The translations under genes and the position numbers were made by a program. Below, piece by piece: positions 33,869 to 42,981 of a stretch of DNA of 64,000 nucleotides. The stretch comes from Streptosporangium brasiliense. GTDB lineage: Bacteria > Actinomycetota > Actinomycetes > Streptosporangiales > Streptosporangiaceae. The stretch is taken from assembly GCF_030811595.1 (NCBI RefSeq), contig NZ_JAUSRB010000002.1, positions 6,696,001 to 6,760,000 on the forward strand. Reading direction: 5' to 3'. Position 1 is the first letter of the stretch. Each line of letters begins with the position of its first letter. Below the pieces are notes generated by a model, which was given only the letters and a program-made list of their open reading frames with translations, did not search any database and was not told where the DNA came from.

Positions 33869-34591
33869 ATGTCCAAAGTGATCGCCGTCTTCGGTGCCGG
33901 TACCGGCCTTGGGGTGTCCGTGGCCCGCCGCTTCGGACGCGAAGGTTTCCGGGTCGCACTGGTGGCCCGCCGCAAGGACCGGCTGGACGCCCTCGCCGGG
34001 GAGCTCGGCGGCGAAGGCATCGAGGCGGTCGCCTTCTCCGCCGATCTTGCCAAGCCCTCCGAGGTGCCTGCCCTGGTGCAGATGATCCGGGACCGCCTGG
34101 GCCGGATCGACGTGGTCGAGTACGGGCCGATCAGCGGTGACACGGGCTTCACCGCCGCCACCGAGCTGGACGCGGCGACCCTGATGGAGCTGTCGCCGCT
34201 GCTCCTGTTCACCCCGGTCGAGGTGGTCCGGGCAGTGCTGCCGGAGTGGACCGAGCGCGGTGACGGTGCCTTTCTGCTGACCCAGGGCTACTCGGCGGCG
34301 CGGCCGATGCCGTACCTCAGCGGCCTGGGCCCGGTGATGTCCGCCACCCGCAACTACCTGTACTCCCTCAACGCCGAGCTGGCCGGCACGGGCGTCTACG
34401 CCGGCACCCTGAGCGTCGCCTCCCTGATCGCCCGGAGCGAGGTGGCCGCCGCGGCGCAGGCCGCCTTCACCGCGGCCGACGGCCCGAAGGTCGGCATCGT
34501 CGATCCGGACGACCTGGCCGATCAGTACTGGCGCATGTACACCGAGCGCGACCACGTCGAGCGGTTCTACCCCGACTCGCTCACTGCCTGA
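33869..34591 (+). CDS. Atypical short-chain dehydrogenase-like protein (240 aa)
   Basis: The Rossmann start is IAVFGAGTGLGVSVARRFGREGFRVALVARRKDRLDALAGEL, with basic residues that favour NADP. The later motifs are changed: NNAG is replaced by VVEYGPISG, and YxxxK by a PVMSATRNYLYSLN stretch with no Lys in place. It is probably a non-canonical SDR. ATG 33869 has AAGGAG upstream. The gene is controlled by the divergent TetR protein. Its stop overlaps the 3' end of a recombinase remnant on the other strand. Confidence 0.75.
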   Translation: MSKVIAVFGAGTGLGVSVARRFGREGFRVALVARRKDRLDALAGELGGEGIEAVAFSADLAKPSEVPALVQMIRDRLGRIDVVEYGPISGDTGFTAATELDAATLMELSPLLLFTPVEVVRAVLPEWTERGDGAFLLTQGYSAARPMPYLSGLGPVMSATRNYLYSLNAELAGTGVYAGTLSVASLIARSEVAAAAQAAFTAADGPKVGIVDPDDLADQYWRMYTERDHVERFYPDSLTA

Positions 34592-35374
34592 TCACTGACG
34601 TCTCCCGTCCGCGCGTGAAGCGGTCCTGGCATCTGCAGGCATACGGCCCTTGGCTCATGACCTGTTCGACCAGGTCCGTGAACGGGACGATGCCGGTCTT
34701 GGCCGAGCAGCGGCCGAAGACGTGGGCGTGGTGGGCGGCCAGGCTGTAAGAGGTCGCGCGGATAGGCGTGCGGTCACGGTCGGCGGTCCGGCGTTCGTCC
34801 CAGCGGTGAGTCGTCCATACCTGCCTGATCAGGCTACGCACGGTAATGATCGTGTCGGCGAGGTCGAAGAGTGCGTCGATGACGGTGGTGCGCCGCTCGC
34901 GGCCGCGGGCTCGCGCGGCGGCCAGGCCCTCGCGGGTGCCGGCGACGATGAGCTCGCGGATGAACTCGGCCAGCACGGCGAAGACGTGGAAGACCAGGCG
35001 CCCGCCCGGGGTGGTGGTGTCGAGGTTCTCATGCAGGGAGGCGAAGCCGATCTCGCAGCGGCGCAGCTCGCCGACCATGGCGATCAGGTCGGCCAGGGAC
35101 CGGCCGTAGCGATCCAGGGAGGGAACCACCAGGGTGTCGCCGGCGGTCAGGAAGGCGTGGCAGGCCTCCAGCTCGGGCCGCTGCACGGTCTTGCCGGACC
35201 TTTTGTGGCGAAGATGCGGCGGCGCCCGGCCGCGCTCAGCGCATCGATCTGGCGCTCCAGCTTCTGTCCGCCGGTGGAGACCCGGGCGTAGCCGATGTGG
35301 ATCTCGCTGGGGTGGGCCGGTAAGGCGGCCAGCAGGTCGGCAGGCGGCTCCAGGATGCTCGTCACGCCCTCCAT
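34581..35374 (-). pseudogene. Frameshifted serine recombinase fused to an IS630-type transposase piece
   Basis: The start at 35374 gives IHIGYARVSTGGQKLERQIDALSAAGRRRIF. A frameshift near 35180 moves the rest into another frame: RPELEACHAFLTAGDTLVVPSLDRYGRSLADLIAMVGEL..FHVFAVLAEFIRELIVAGTREGLAAARARGRE, which is a resolvase catalytic domain and E helix. The expected HTH is replaced by sequence ending YSLAAHHAHVFGRCSAKTGIVPFTDLVEQVMSQGPYA, which reads like the DDE region of an IS630-type transposase. Two dead elements are joined here. The 190 bases before 35562 show only short direct repeats of ATTTCTGAAGTC type. Confidence 0.65.
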
Positions 35375-35561
35375 CCTCTCAACAAACGGCCTGTGACGGT
35401 TGTTGAAGCCTTCAGGTTATTGAAGGGGTTTTTGAAGGCATCCCGGGCCCCCTGGACCCTCTTTTGTCGATTTCCGAAGTCAACTGCACGGATTTCTGAA
35501 GTCGTGTGCACAGACGGCTGAGCGCAGAGGCCTCACGGCTTCCTGAGGATCCCGCGCAAGA

Positions 35562-36701
35562 TCAGTCCGTGTCGGTTGCGGCGAGCAAGCGTAGTCGTTG
35601 GTTATCCGGAGACAGGGCGGTGATGCCGATGTCCCAGGCGACTTGCTCGAACCATTTCGTGGTCGCTCCGAAGGTGTACCAGCGGGATGTCTGGACTCGC
35701 TGTTCGGCGTCGGCGAAGGCCTCCCCGCCCGACGTTCCGGCCAAGCCGCGGAGCGACTGCCATGCGGCCAGCCTGCCGTACGCGCCGTAGAGGCCTTGGT
35801 TGTAGGCGCCTCCCGTGGACGCGGCGGCGAACAACACCTGCCAGGCCCGAGAAGGTGGACAGGAAGAAGTCGACAGCGTCATCTTGCGGCCGAGACCAGC
35901 GAGACATTCGAGATTCAGCGCGGCGAGCAGGTCGGCGATCGATCCTGCAGGTCCGTCGAGCTCGAATGATCTGGATTCGATCCGGCCGTTCGATTCCTCT
36001 GCCCAGTTCGTGACGGCGCTCTCGATGGCCTCGGAAGTCTCGGGTGTGCTGATCTCCCGGACCGGGGGTGGAGCGGCGCCTTTCTCGGAGGTGACCGCTG
36101 ATCCTTCGTCTGACGGTCCGAAGGGAAGCGAGTGGCTGGAGCCGCGAACGCTGTAGCCGGGAAGCTCGTGTCCCTCTTCTACTGGTGAGCGTCTCAGAGG
36201 AAGCCACCGCAAGGGGTGGTGGCTCCAGTGCGGAGACGTGGCCCACTCCGCGATCGCCGGCACATTTTCGATGACCGAGTCCCGGAGGATCAGTTCATGA
36301 ACGAGGCATGCCCGGAGTTCCTCTAAGCCGCCCCCGCTCCGCAACCCACCGGCGAAGACCTGTGCCAGATCCTCTGCAGAATGGTTGGAGCCAAGGAGTG
36401 ACGCCAGATACCGCGCCTTCTTGCGGTCTCCTTCTCCGACGACCGCAAGAAGGCGGAGCGTCTGCTCCATGTGCTCACGTCCGGCTGCGACGGTCAGAAG
36501 ACGCAGAACGGAGTTGAACACGCTTCGGTACTGCCAGATCGGATTGGAGGATGCCCCGAACCGCTTGAAGAGGGCGATTCCAAGATCTGCGACGAACACG
36601 GCATCTCCCTGGGTCAGCCTTCGCTCCGCCAGGTCGCGCACACTGTTCACGTCGTCCATGCCCGACAGGGCTTCAACGGTCTGCTTGATCGAGTCGGACA
36701 T
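35562..36701 (-). CDS. DUF6183-like hypothetical protein (379 aa)
   Basis: This is a helical N-terminal half (VNSVRDLAERRLTQGDAVFVADLGIALFKRFG) and a C-terminal half with LSTSSCPPSRAWQVLFAAASTGGAYNQGLYGAYGRLAAWQSLRGLAG, a stretch I associate from memory with DUF6183 proteins of actinomycetes. No catalytic motif, signal peptide or membrane segment is seen. It stands alone between recombinase remnants, with lower GC and less biased codon use than the catabolic genes, suggesting it was brought in. Function unknown. Confidence 0.65.
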   Translation of the reverse strand: MSDSIKQTVEALSGMDDVNSVRDLAERRLTQGDAVFVADLGIALFKRFGASSNPIWQYRSVFNSVLRLLTVAAGREHMEQTLRLLAVVGEGDRKKARYLASLLGSNHSAEDLAQVFAGGLRSGGGLEELRACLVHELILRDSVIENVPAIAEWATSPHWSHHPLRWLPLRRSPVEEGHELPGYSVRGSSHSLPFGPSDEGSAVTSEKGAAPPPVREISTPETSEAIESAVTNWAEESNGRIESRSFELDGPAGSIADLLAALNLECLAGLGRKMTLSTSSCPPSRAWQVLFAAASTGGAYNQGLYGAYGRLAAWQSLRGLAGTSGGEAFADAEQRVQTSRWYTFGATTKWFEQVAWDIGITALSPDNQRLRLLAATDTD

Positions 36702-36781
36702 GCTCTGAGCGTACGCGGTTCGCGATCAAGACCAGTCTCCGGCGGTCTCAAAAACCCTCGATTCCGCAACCGCCGCAGCTG

Positions 36782-37020
36782 TCAGTCGCCGAGGTAGCGG
36801 TGCAGCGAAGTCTTGGGGATACCCGTCTTGCCTGCGATGACGCCGAGGGAGTCGCCCTGGGCCTTCAAGAGTCGGGCGTATTCGATCTTGTCTTCGGGGT
36901 GGGCGAGAGGTCGGCCGATCTGGCGGTGGTTGGCTTCAGCGACGGCGCGGGCATGGGCGGCGCGTTCGGCGGTGAAGGTGCGTTCCATCTCGGCGAACAG
37001 AGCCAGGAGAAGGAATAAAT
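36782..37020 (-). pseudogene. Serine recombinase C-terminal fragment
   Basis: The frame from about 37020 reads [76 protein letters not shown]. This is the E helix and HTH of a resolvase. The catalytic N-terminal domain is missing; sequence upstream of LFLL is unrelated and leads into the Tn3-derived MITE at 37087. Confidence 0.7.
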
Positions 37021-37086
37021 GCGCCTTCCAAGACACACCCACCGCCGTACCAACATCGGACCGTTCAAAGCGCGGGCAGTACCGAC

Positions 37087-37328
37087 GGGGGGCAGACCAA
37101 GTACGCCGGAAAGGGCTAACAGGGCTGGTCGGGCGGTGGGGGCGGAAGCCGGGGTTTCGGCTGTGGATGGCCGCGCCCGGCGTGGGGCCGGATTGGCTCC
37201 CGCAGCGGTCTGGCTGCGTTGACCTGGTCAGACGCCGTCCCGGGAACCGGACAGAGTTGACAGAGTTGTAGTCCTGTCCGATGTGCCCGCCGCCGTTGCC
37301 CCTTTCTCCCGTACTTGGTCTGCCCCCC
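37087..37328. mobile_element. 242-bp MITE with Tn3-type terminal repeats
   Basis: GGGGGGCAGACCAAGTACG at 37087-37105 faces the reverse complement at 37310-37328; the match continues imperfectly for about 10 more bases. The interior has no gene. Its right 120 bases repeat the Tn3 terminal region at 57840-57939 (landmarks GACCTGGTCAGACG, CGGGAACCGGACAG, CCGCCGCCGTTGCCCC). It is therefore an internally deleted Tn3 derivative that could be moved by a relative. A clear 5-bp target duplication was not found. Confidence 0.7.
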
Positions 37329-37380
37329 TACAAGGCTTCCCCCAAACTGGGGATCACCTCGCGGGCGGAGCCGGCCGCGC

Positions 37381-38352
37381 TCACCTGAGCAGGCCGTACA
37401 GCTGGTTGATCCTGGTCTGGTCGGCGATCAGCGGCAGCTGGTCGAAGGACAGCTGCCACCGCGTCGAGACGCCACCCTTGTCCGCGATGCGCTCGATGAT
37501 GCCGAAGCTCATCGGCTCGCTCTGCCCCTTCGGCAGGACCGTGCCGTACCACTCCACGTACGTCGCACCGTGCACCCGCACGGCCTGGCCTGGCTGCAGC
37601 TTCACGTCGCTGACCTGGTCGAAGAAGGCCGCCAGGTAAGCCCGCTTGCCCTCGCCTGTCTGCAGCTCGCGCTCGCCCAGCCCGGGGGCCGACAGCGGAG
37701 CGCCGCTGAGGTGCGCCGTGAGGACCTCGGCGTCCTCGCTGTTCCACGCCTGCGCCCGGGCGGCGAGCTCGTCGGGGCCCATGACCGGTCGCCTTCCCTC
37801 CTCGGGCAGACCGCTGTCGGCGACGTCACCGAACAGATCGGGCAGGCTCGGGTCGAGCGGGGAGAACCACAGATGACGGTCGTAGTACCGGCGGCCCTGG
37901 ATCACCTTGCCGCCATCGGTCAGCAGGACCCGGTACACCGCCGGATAGGTGATCTTGTGGCCTTTGAGCGTGGCCTCGTTGACCGCCTCGAACATCACCG
38001 CCGGACCGTTCACGGCGACGCGCGTGCCGCGGAAGCGGAAGTCCGGCACCAGGGCCAGCGACCCCGCGATCGACGTCCTGATCGTGTCCAGACCCTGCAT
38101 CAGCGGCGCGCCGGCCTTGCCCGGCTCCCAGAGCGTCGCGTTGGCGTCCCACATGTCCACGTAGGCCTGCACCCGGTTCTCCGTGGTCACCTTGCCGAAC
38201 CTGATCTGCTTGTCGATGAACGTGCAGGCGTTGGGCGACACCCATCCCTTGATGCTCGACACCTCCTCGCGCGCGTCCGCGCAACCGTCCTTTGCCTGCG
38301 CCGGGCTCGCCATCACGCTCAACGCCAACGCCGCAACGACCAGAACCTTCAT
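37381..38352 (-). CDS. Secreted protein with two NTF2-like (SnoaL) domains (323 aa)
   Basis: The ATG at 38352 follows AAGGAGGCGGAG. A signal peptide, KVLVVAALALSVMASPAQA, is followed by KDG, so it is exported. Two alpha+beta NTF2-type halves follow: RVQAYVDMWDANATLWEPGKAGAPLMQGLDTIRTSI and RAQAWNSEDAEVLTAHLSGAPLSAPGLGERELQTGEGKRAYLAAFFDQ. These domains bind small molecules or act as isomerases; the substrate is unknown. It sits alone between the MITE and the kinase element. Confidence 0.75.
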   Translation of the reverse strand: MKVLVVAALALSVMASPAQAKDGCADAREEVSSIKGWVSPNACTFIDKQIRFGKVTTENRVQAYVDMWDANATLWEPGKAGAPLMQGLDTIRTSIAGSLALVPDFRFRGTRVAVNGPAVMFEAVNEATLKGHKITYPAVYRVLLTDGGKVIQGRRYYDRHLWFSPLDPSLPDLFGDVADSGLPEEGRRPVMGPDELAARAQAWNSEDAEVLTAHLSGAPLSAPGLGERELQTGEGKRAYLAAFFDQVSDVKLQPGQAVRVHGATYVEWYGTVLPKGQSEPMSFGIIERIADKGGVSTRWQLSFDQLPLIADQTRINQLYGLLR

Positions 38353-38539
38353 CTCCGCCTCCTTCGGGGGCGCTGTGCCCCGAACTGAAACTACGAAGAT
38401 CGGCCCGATGGGCGAATCTGTCATCGTGACGGTAGTCGCAGGCTCAACGGCCTCCCCCCAGAGGCATTCAACGCCACGGTTGATCTGCGGGAACGGGCTT
38501 GGCCTGCGTTTTCGTTCCGCCGCACTCCGAACCCCCGAC

Positions 38540-38625
38540 TCAGTCCTGGCTGATCAGGTCGGTCAGGCCGCTCAGCATGCCGAGCAGGATGTCGACGTTG
38601 CCGGCCCTCCGCTCGGGTCGACGTC
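38540..38625 (-). pseudogene. Truncated copy of the small protein found at 48712
   Basis: The last 27 or so codons (NVDILLGMLSGLTDLISQD, then stop) match the end of the 87-residue protein at 48712 (NVDILLKMLSGLSVFLDKD). The rest is missing. The finding links the flanks of the kinase element and the recombinase region at 48 kb. Confidence 0.5.
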
Positions 38626-38650
38626 ACCAGGGGCAAAGTAGCTGTGAGTC

Positions 38651-40144
38651 GGGTGCCACCGGAATACGGCAGAAACGGGCCGCAGGCTTGATCATCGATC
38701 GGAATCACTTCACAGTTGCCACAACCGCACGGTGCCGTCACTGCTGCCGCTGGCCAGGAGCTTGCCGTCGGGGCTGAAGGCCACCGCGGAGACCCCGCGG
38801 CCGGTGTGGCCGGCGAGGGGCTGGCCGCGGAGGGTGGCGGTCTCTTCCCGGGTGAAGGTGTAGTAGGCGGCCGGCAGGGCGGCGGCCAGACCTGCGACAC
38901 CCAGCCCGGTGAGCAGGCGGCGGCGGGACAGAACCCGGTGCGGCGCGGCAGCGACGTGCTCTCGCGGTGCGGATGCGGGCGCGGACCGATCCCCGAGACC
39001 GGGAGAGCCGGGTGCGTGGAGGGCCGACGCCTGGGGCGCCAGTGCAGGGGGCGCCGGGTCGACAGGTGGGGAGACGTGAAGCCGGGTAGCCGGTGCGGTT
39101 GCGGGGGGCGGGGCCGGCGCAGGCGCCTGGGCGGTGGGGGCGGCTAAGCCGGTTTCGATGGCCTGGCGCATCGCCGCGGCATCCCGGTGGCGCTGGTGAG
39201 GGTCTTTGGCCAGCGCGGTCGCCAGCATCTGGTCCCAGAAGGGGGCCAGGACCGGGTTCAGCTGTGAAGGCGGCAGCGGGGCCTTGTGCAGGTGCCCGAA
39301 GAGCACGACGGCGGGTGAGTCCCCGGTGAAGGGCGGGCGACCGGTGAGCATCTCGTACAACACGCATCCGGTGGAGTACAGATCCGAGCGGGCGTCGGTG
39401 GGCCTGCCGTCGGCCTGCTCGGGCGACATGTAGGACGGGGTGCCGATCCGCATCCCGGTGGCGGTCAGCCGGGTGGCCGTCTCCGACATGAGCTTGGCGA
39501 TCCCGAAGTCCATCACCTTCACCCGCACCCGGCCGCCGGCGCGGTGGACCATGATGTTGGCGGGTTTGATGTCGCGGTGCACCACCTCCCGCCCGTGGCT
39601 GTGCTCCAACGCCTCCAGGACGGCCGCCACGATCCGCCCGGCCTCCGCGGCGGTGGGCGGCGCCTGGCGCAGCAGATCGGCCAGTGTTCCGCCCTCCACC
39701 AGCTCCATCACCAGATACGGAACCGGATCCCCGCCATCGGTGCTCTCTCCGATGTCGTAGACGGTCGCGATGTGGGGATGCGACAAGCCCGCCGCCGCCC
39801 GCGCCTCCCGGCGGAACCGGGCCCGGAAGTCCTCATCGCGCAGCATCTGCGCGGGCAGCACCTTGACCGCCACGATCCGCTCCAGCTCCCGGTCACGCGC
39901 CCGGTACACCACCCCCATACCGCCGCGCCCCAACGGCTCCAGCAGCTCATACCGCCCTGACAGCGCCCTCACCACAACACCCCAACCTCTCCACCCCCCT
40001 CTGATCCACATCAAACTACGGGCAAGAGCGCAGGCCGGCGTCTCGGCCACCTCGGCGACTCCGCCGCCTACGCAGCACTCGCATAACGCTGACCAGCAGC
40101 TGTGCCACCCCGTGGCCCGTTTCTGCCGTATTCCGGTGGCACCC
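38651..40144. mobile_element. 1494-bp segment bounded by perfect 31-bp inverted repeats, carrying a Ser/Thr kinase
   Basis: The left repeat 38651-38681 begins GGGTGCCACCGGAATACGGC and ends AACGGGCC. The right repeat 40114-40144 is its exact reverse complement, 31 of 31 bases. The only gene between them is the kinase. No transposase or target duplication was found. A diverged copy of the repeat lies at about 58489-58518. The structure suggests a transposable or duplicated cassette. Confidence 0.65.
38710..39972 (-). CDS. Membrane Ser/Thr protein kinase with a single WD40 unit (420 aa)
   Basis: The kinase domain occupies residues 6-270: glycine loop LGRGGMGVVYRARD, catalytic Lys37 in VAVKVLP, HRDIKPANIM at 132-141, DFGIAK at 155-160, GTPSYMSPEQADG. 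A Pro/Ala-rich linker and one membrane segment (LLTGLGVAGLAAALPAAYY) lead to one WD40 unit (LAGHTGRGVSAVAFSPDGKLLASGSSDGTVRLWQL). The stop follows at once. Relatives usually carry a full propeller of about seven units, so this sensor looks truncated and may not fold alone. The GTG at 39972 starts just before the kinase core. Confidence 0.85.
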   Translation of the reverse strand: MRALSGRYELLEPLGRGGMGVVYRARDRELERIVAVKVLPAQMLRDEDFRARFRREARAAAGLSHPHIATVYDIGESTDGGDPVPYLVMELVEGGTLADLLRQAPPTAAEAGRIVAAVLEALEHSHGREVVHRDIKPANIMVHRAGGRVRVKVMDFGIAKLMSETATRLTATGMRIGTPSYMSPEQADGRPTDARSDLYSTGCVLYEMLTGRPPFTGDSPAVVLFGHLHKAPLPPSQLNPVLAPFWDQMLATALAKDPHQRHRDAAAMRQAIETGLAAPTAQAPAPAPPPATAPATRLHVSPPVDPAPPALAPQASALHAPGSPGLGDRSAPASAPREHVAAAPHRVLSRRRLLTGLGVAGLAAALPAAYYTFTREETATLRGQPLAGHTGRGVSAVAFSPDGKLLASGSSDGTVRLWQL

Positions 40145-40455
40145 CTGGTTCGCCGGCCTTGGCCCGTAACTCCGGTTTATCTACCAACTTGCTCCGCGCA
40201 GTGACGTGTCACCCGCCCGTCGGCGGATCGGCGTTCATCCGGCAGGGGGACGACCCGGTGGCGTGGTGACGGCATCATGTGACTTCTCTCCGCGGTGGCC
40301 CTTCCTCTGCTTTTCGGCGGGCGAAAGCGTCAACGACGTCGGCCGGTTCTCGATCGGGATCCGATCGCGACTGGTCACGGCGGAAAACATGGTCATCGGC
40401 CCAAGCGATGATCGCTACCCCTCAGCCCTGCTGACCCCACGGGAAAGGCCAGCTT
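40145..40455. other. Gene-free stretch
   Basis: I see no supported gene in these 311 bases. A short near-palindrome, GTGACGTGTCAC, lies at 40201-40212. The end of the stretch may hold the promoter of the DUF6882-like gene. Confidence 0.4.
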
Positions 40456-41121
40456 TTGAACAACCTGCTTCAACACCTCTCACGTCATGTCGCCTCATCC
40501 ATGGCACGCCAGTTGTCCCTGATGGACCTGCTCGGCGATCGAGGTTGGTTCGTGGACACAGACGCCGGAATGATCATGTTCGGTGAGGACCTCAGATTCC
40601 CGATCCAGCTTCTGGGCACGGAGGGTGAGCGCGCCCAGACTTGGCTCTGGGCGTGGGCGAACACGCAAAGCGGTTTCCCGCCGGGTCTCCTGCGCGCGGC
40701 CAACTGGTTGCGAGAGTACGGGCGCCAGCACCACATCCCGGAGCTGACCGAAGGGACCATGCCTCTCGACCGTGTCGACGGGCATCTCCTCTCCCTGCTG
40801 GCGGCGGGCCTGACCGGACACTGCTACTACCGTGGCCCCTACTCGGGCGGGGCTGTTTTTCTGCTTCTGGAGAGCGTGCCGGATGTGGTATTGGCGCCCG
40901 TGCGGCCGGAACGTGTCGTCTCCGTCCTGGGGCAGGTCATCTCGACGTACGAACTCGAGCATCGAACAGTGGTCGAAAGCTTCCTGGGCCAGCAGGGATG
41001 GCACGTCGAAACGACGGCGACAGCCATTACCGGCCGGCATTTCAGCGGATCAGATCTACGTGCGGAGTTTGACGGTCAGGGGCGGATCGCCGACCTGCAG
41101 AGCACGCTCCGAGCCGGCTGA
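40456..41121 (+). CDS. DUF6882-like protein (221 aa)
   Basis: The protein reads MARQLSLMDLLGDRGWFVDTDAGMIMFGEDLRFPIQLLGTEGERAQTWLWAWANTQSGFPPGLLRAANWLREYG, which I recognise as the pattern of DUF6882 (a W-rich domain typical of actinomycete cytosolic proteins). The later part (GHCYYRGPYSGGAVFLLLESVPD) is also typical. No catalytic residues are known. The TTG at 40456 gives the longest product; ATG 40501 is an alternative. It directly follows the kinase element. Role unknown. Confidence 0.7.
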   Translation: MNNLLQHLSRHVASSMARQLSLMDLLGDRGWFVDTDAGMIMFGEDLRFPIQLLGTEGERAQTWLWAWANTQSGFPPGLLRAANWLREYGRQHHIPELTEGTMPLDRVDGHLLSLLAAGLTGHCYYRGPYSGGAVFLLLESVPDVVLAPVRPERVVSVLGQVISTYELEHRTVVESFLGQQGWHVETTATAITGRHFSGSDLRAEFDGQGRIADLQSTLRAG

Positions 41122-41166
41122 GCTCACACGGCTCTCCGTTTCCTGGGTTGGGCGGCCCCGGAGAGG

Positions 41167-41362
41167 GGTCTCGGTAGCAATGGAGCAGAATCCAACGAAC
41201 CTGCTGCTGACCTGCGGGTGGAGACCGCAGATCAGGCGACAGGGTAGAAGCTGGGTTTCGGCTGTGGACGGCCGTACCCGGCGTGGGGCCGGATTGACTC
41301 CTGTAGCGGTCTCGCCGCGCTGACCTGGGCAGACGACATCACGGGAACGGGACAGTACGGAA
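41167..41362 (+). repeat. Single CCAAC-family site followed by a Tn3-derived 115-bp repeat
   Basis: 41167-41200 (GGTCTCGGTAGCAATGGAGC, then AGAATCCAACGAAC) is a member of the site family seen at 12644, 45526 and 58446. From 41246 to 41362 the DNA matches 37147-37260 of the MITE for about 115 bases (shared GGTTTCGGCTGTGGA, CCCGGCGTGGGGCCGGATTG, GCAGACG, GACAG). No terminal GGGGGCAGACC repeat is present. No gene is seen between 41122 and 41486. Confidence 0.65.
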
Positions 41363-41486
41363 AATCTGTCCGGTTGGCCAAAGTTGCTCGCCGGTATCGC
41401 CAATGGCTGTCCCGCTGTTCCTCGACTCCGGATTCAGCCGGGCGTGGTGACAGCGTGAGCCGTGGGCATCCCGACATGCTGAGGGG

Positions 41487-41984
41487 ATGAGACGCCGCAG
41501 CGCCCAACCGCCTGCTCCACCAAGGAACTATGCCGGCGCGATCTACGGCGCGCTCCTCGCCGCCTCAGTCATCGCCACAGCAGGAACGCTGGGCCCATTT
41601 CCACGGCTGCAGCTCGTGATCATGTTGCTCGTCACTGGACTGGTCTTCTGGGCCACCCACGTCTACGCCCTCCTCGTCGGCGAGCGGCTGGCCCATCATG
41701 AGTTGTCCTGGAAGCAGATCCGCCGTGCGGCCGGCCACGAGTGGCCGATCGCCGAAGCCGCACTCCCACCGGCCGCCGCCGTGGCAGTGAGTCCTTTCCT
41801 GGGGCTCGAATCTGGCGGCACCGCGTGGCTGGGGCTCGCCGTCGCCCTCGTTGAACAGGCCGGCTGGGCCACCGCGGCCATCGTCAGAGCCGGCGCCCCC
41901 CGCCGGGTGGTCGCAACCACCGGTGTCGTCAACCTCCTCCTCGGGCTGATCATTGTGGCCGCGAAGGCCGCCATCCAGCACTGA
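41487..41984 (+). CDS. Four-helix integral membrane protein (165 aa), unknown function
   Basis: Four hydrophobic segments are visible: AGAIYGALLAASVIATAGTL, LVIMLLVTGLVFWATHVYAL, AALPPAAAVAVSPFLG..GLAVALVEQAGWA and VVNLLLGLIIVAAKAAI. A basic N-terminus suggests it lies in the cytoplasm. No family is recognised. It is monocistronic by its surroundings: a truncated transporter gene follows on the other strand. Confidence 0.65.
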   Translation: MRRRSAQPPAPPRNYAGAIYGALLAASVIATAGTLGPFPRLQLVIMLLVTGLVFWATHVYALLVGERLAHHELSWKQIRRAAGHEWPIAEAALPPAAAVAVSPFLGLESGGTAWLGLAVALVEQAGWATAAIVRAGAPRRVVATTGVVNLLLGLIIVAAKAAIQH

Positions 41985-42021
41985 GCCGAGCGATCAACCA
42001 CCCCTTCCCGGCGGTTGACGG

Positions 42022-42186
42022 TCAGATCGTGGCGCGGCGCAGCATCAGCGGTACCAGCAAGAACGCCATGCCCGCGACCAGGAAGGCGCCGGCCCCGACG
42101 GCGCCCACTGCTCCACCGGCCAACGCGGCCAACGGCGGGACGACGGGCTGCGCCACGCCCCACGACGACCCTTGGAAGGCGAACCA
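42022..42186 (-). pseudogene. Transporter C-terminal fragment
   Basis: The minus-strand frame reads FAFQGSSWGVAQPVVPPLAALAGG, then GAFLVAGMAFLLVPLMLRRATI and a stop: the last membrane helix and tail of an MFS-type exporter. The rest of the gene is missing. Confidence 0.4.
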
Positions 42187-42360
42187 GCGCGGCCGATCGG
42201 ATTCCGGTGCGGCGCCGCCTCTGAGGTGGATACCAGACAGTGCCCTCGCACTGTCCGGTACAGGGCTCGGGGTCGCCTCCGGCCTGCGGTCAGTTCTCCC
42301 CCGCCGGGACGCCGTCTGCTTCCTCTCAGATCAGGCGGCCCGTCCCCTCCGGCGTCACCT

Positions 42361-42735
42361 TCACGCGCCACCTGTCCGGCCAGGAATGAGGCGCCGCACC
42401 GTGAACTCCGGGGTGAGCATCCGCCGCAACCGCGTGTGCTCCGGCGGGTCGAACCCGATCAGCTGTCCGGCCTGCATCTTGGCCAGCTCGTCCGCGTTCA
42501 TCTGCCCGGATCCCGGGAACGGCGTCAGGGCACTGCTGAACCGGGCCGGATCCGACAGCACCTGGTGAACGTCCTCGTGGCGGCAGACCAGGTACGCGGG
42601 CAGACCGAACGGCGTCTCTACCCGGACCACCCCCTCGCCGTCGCGGGCCCGGGCCAGTGCCTCGACGGGGTTGAACCCGTTCCGCCGCAGGTGCAGCGGC
42701 AATTTCGGCGTTTGCGTCATCATCTGTCCGTTCAT
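42361..42735 (-). pseudogene. Cytochrome P450 N-terminal fragment
   Basis: From ATG 42735 the frame gives LPLHLRRNGFNPVEALARARDGEGVVRVETPFGLPAYLVCRHEDVHQVLSDPARFSSALTPFPG, then AGQLIGFDPPEHTRLRRMLTPEFTVRRL, the A helix to C helix part of a bacterial P450. It ends 12 residues later. The I helix, ExxR and the haem Cys loop are absent, so no haem can bind. This is a 5' stump of a gene of about 400 codons. Confidence 0.75.
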
Positions 42736-42981
42736 CTGGTGATCGTGTGGGATCGTCAGGTGCGGGACTCGGCCAGCAGGTCGATGAGGACGAGTGCGGT
42801 TGTTGTGTCGATAGTGGTGACGGGCATGAGTGAGCCCCTTTCCGGGATGCGGTGATGAGTCCAGGCGTCGAACTGAGCCCCCGAACGCCGCTGGCGAGCG
42901 AAGTTCGGAGGAAGGCTTGCTCTCGGAGCTCCGGGCCGTGGAGCTCCGAGAGAAAGGTGAGGCCGTGGTCATTCGGCCGGC

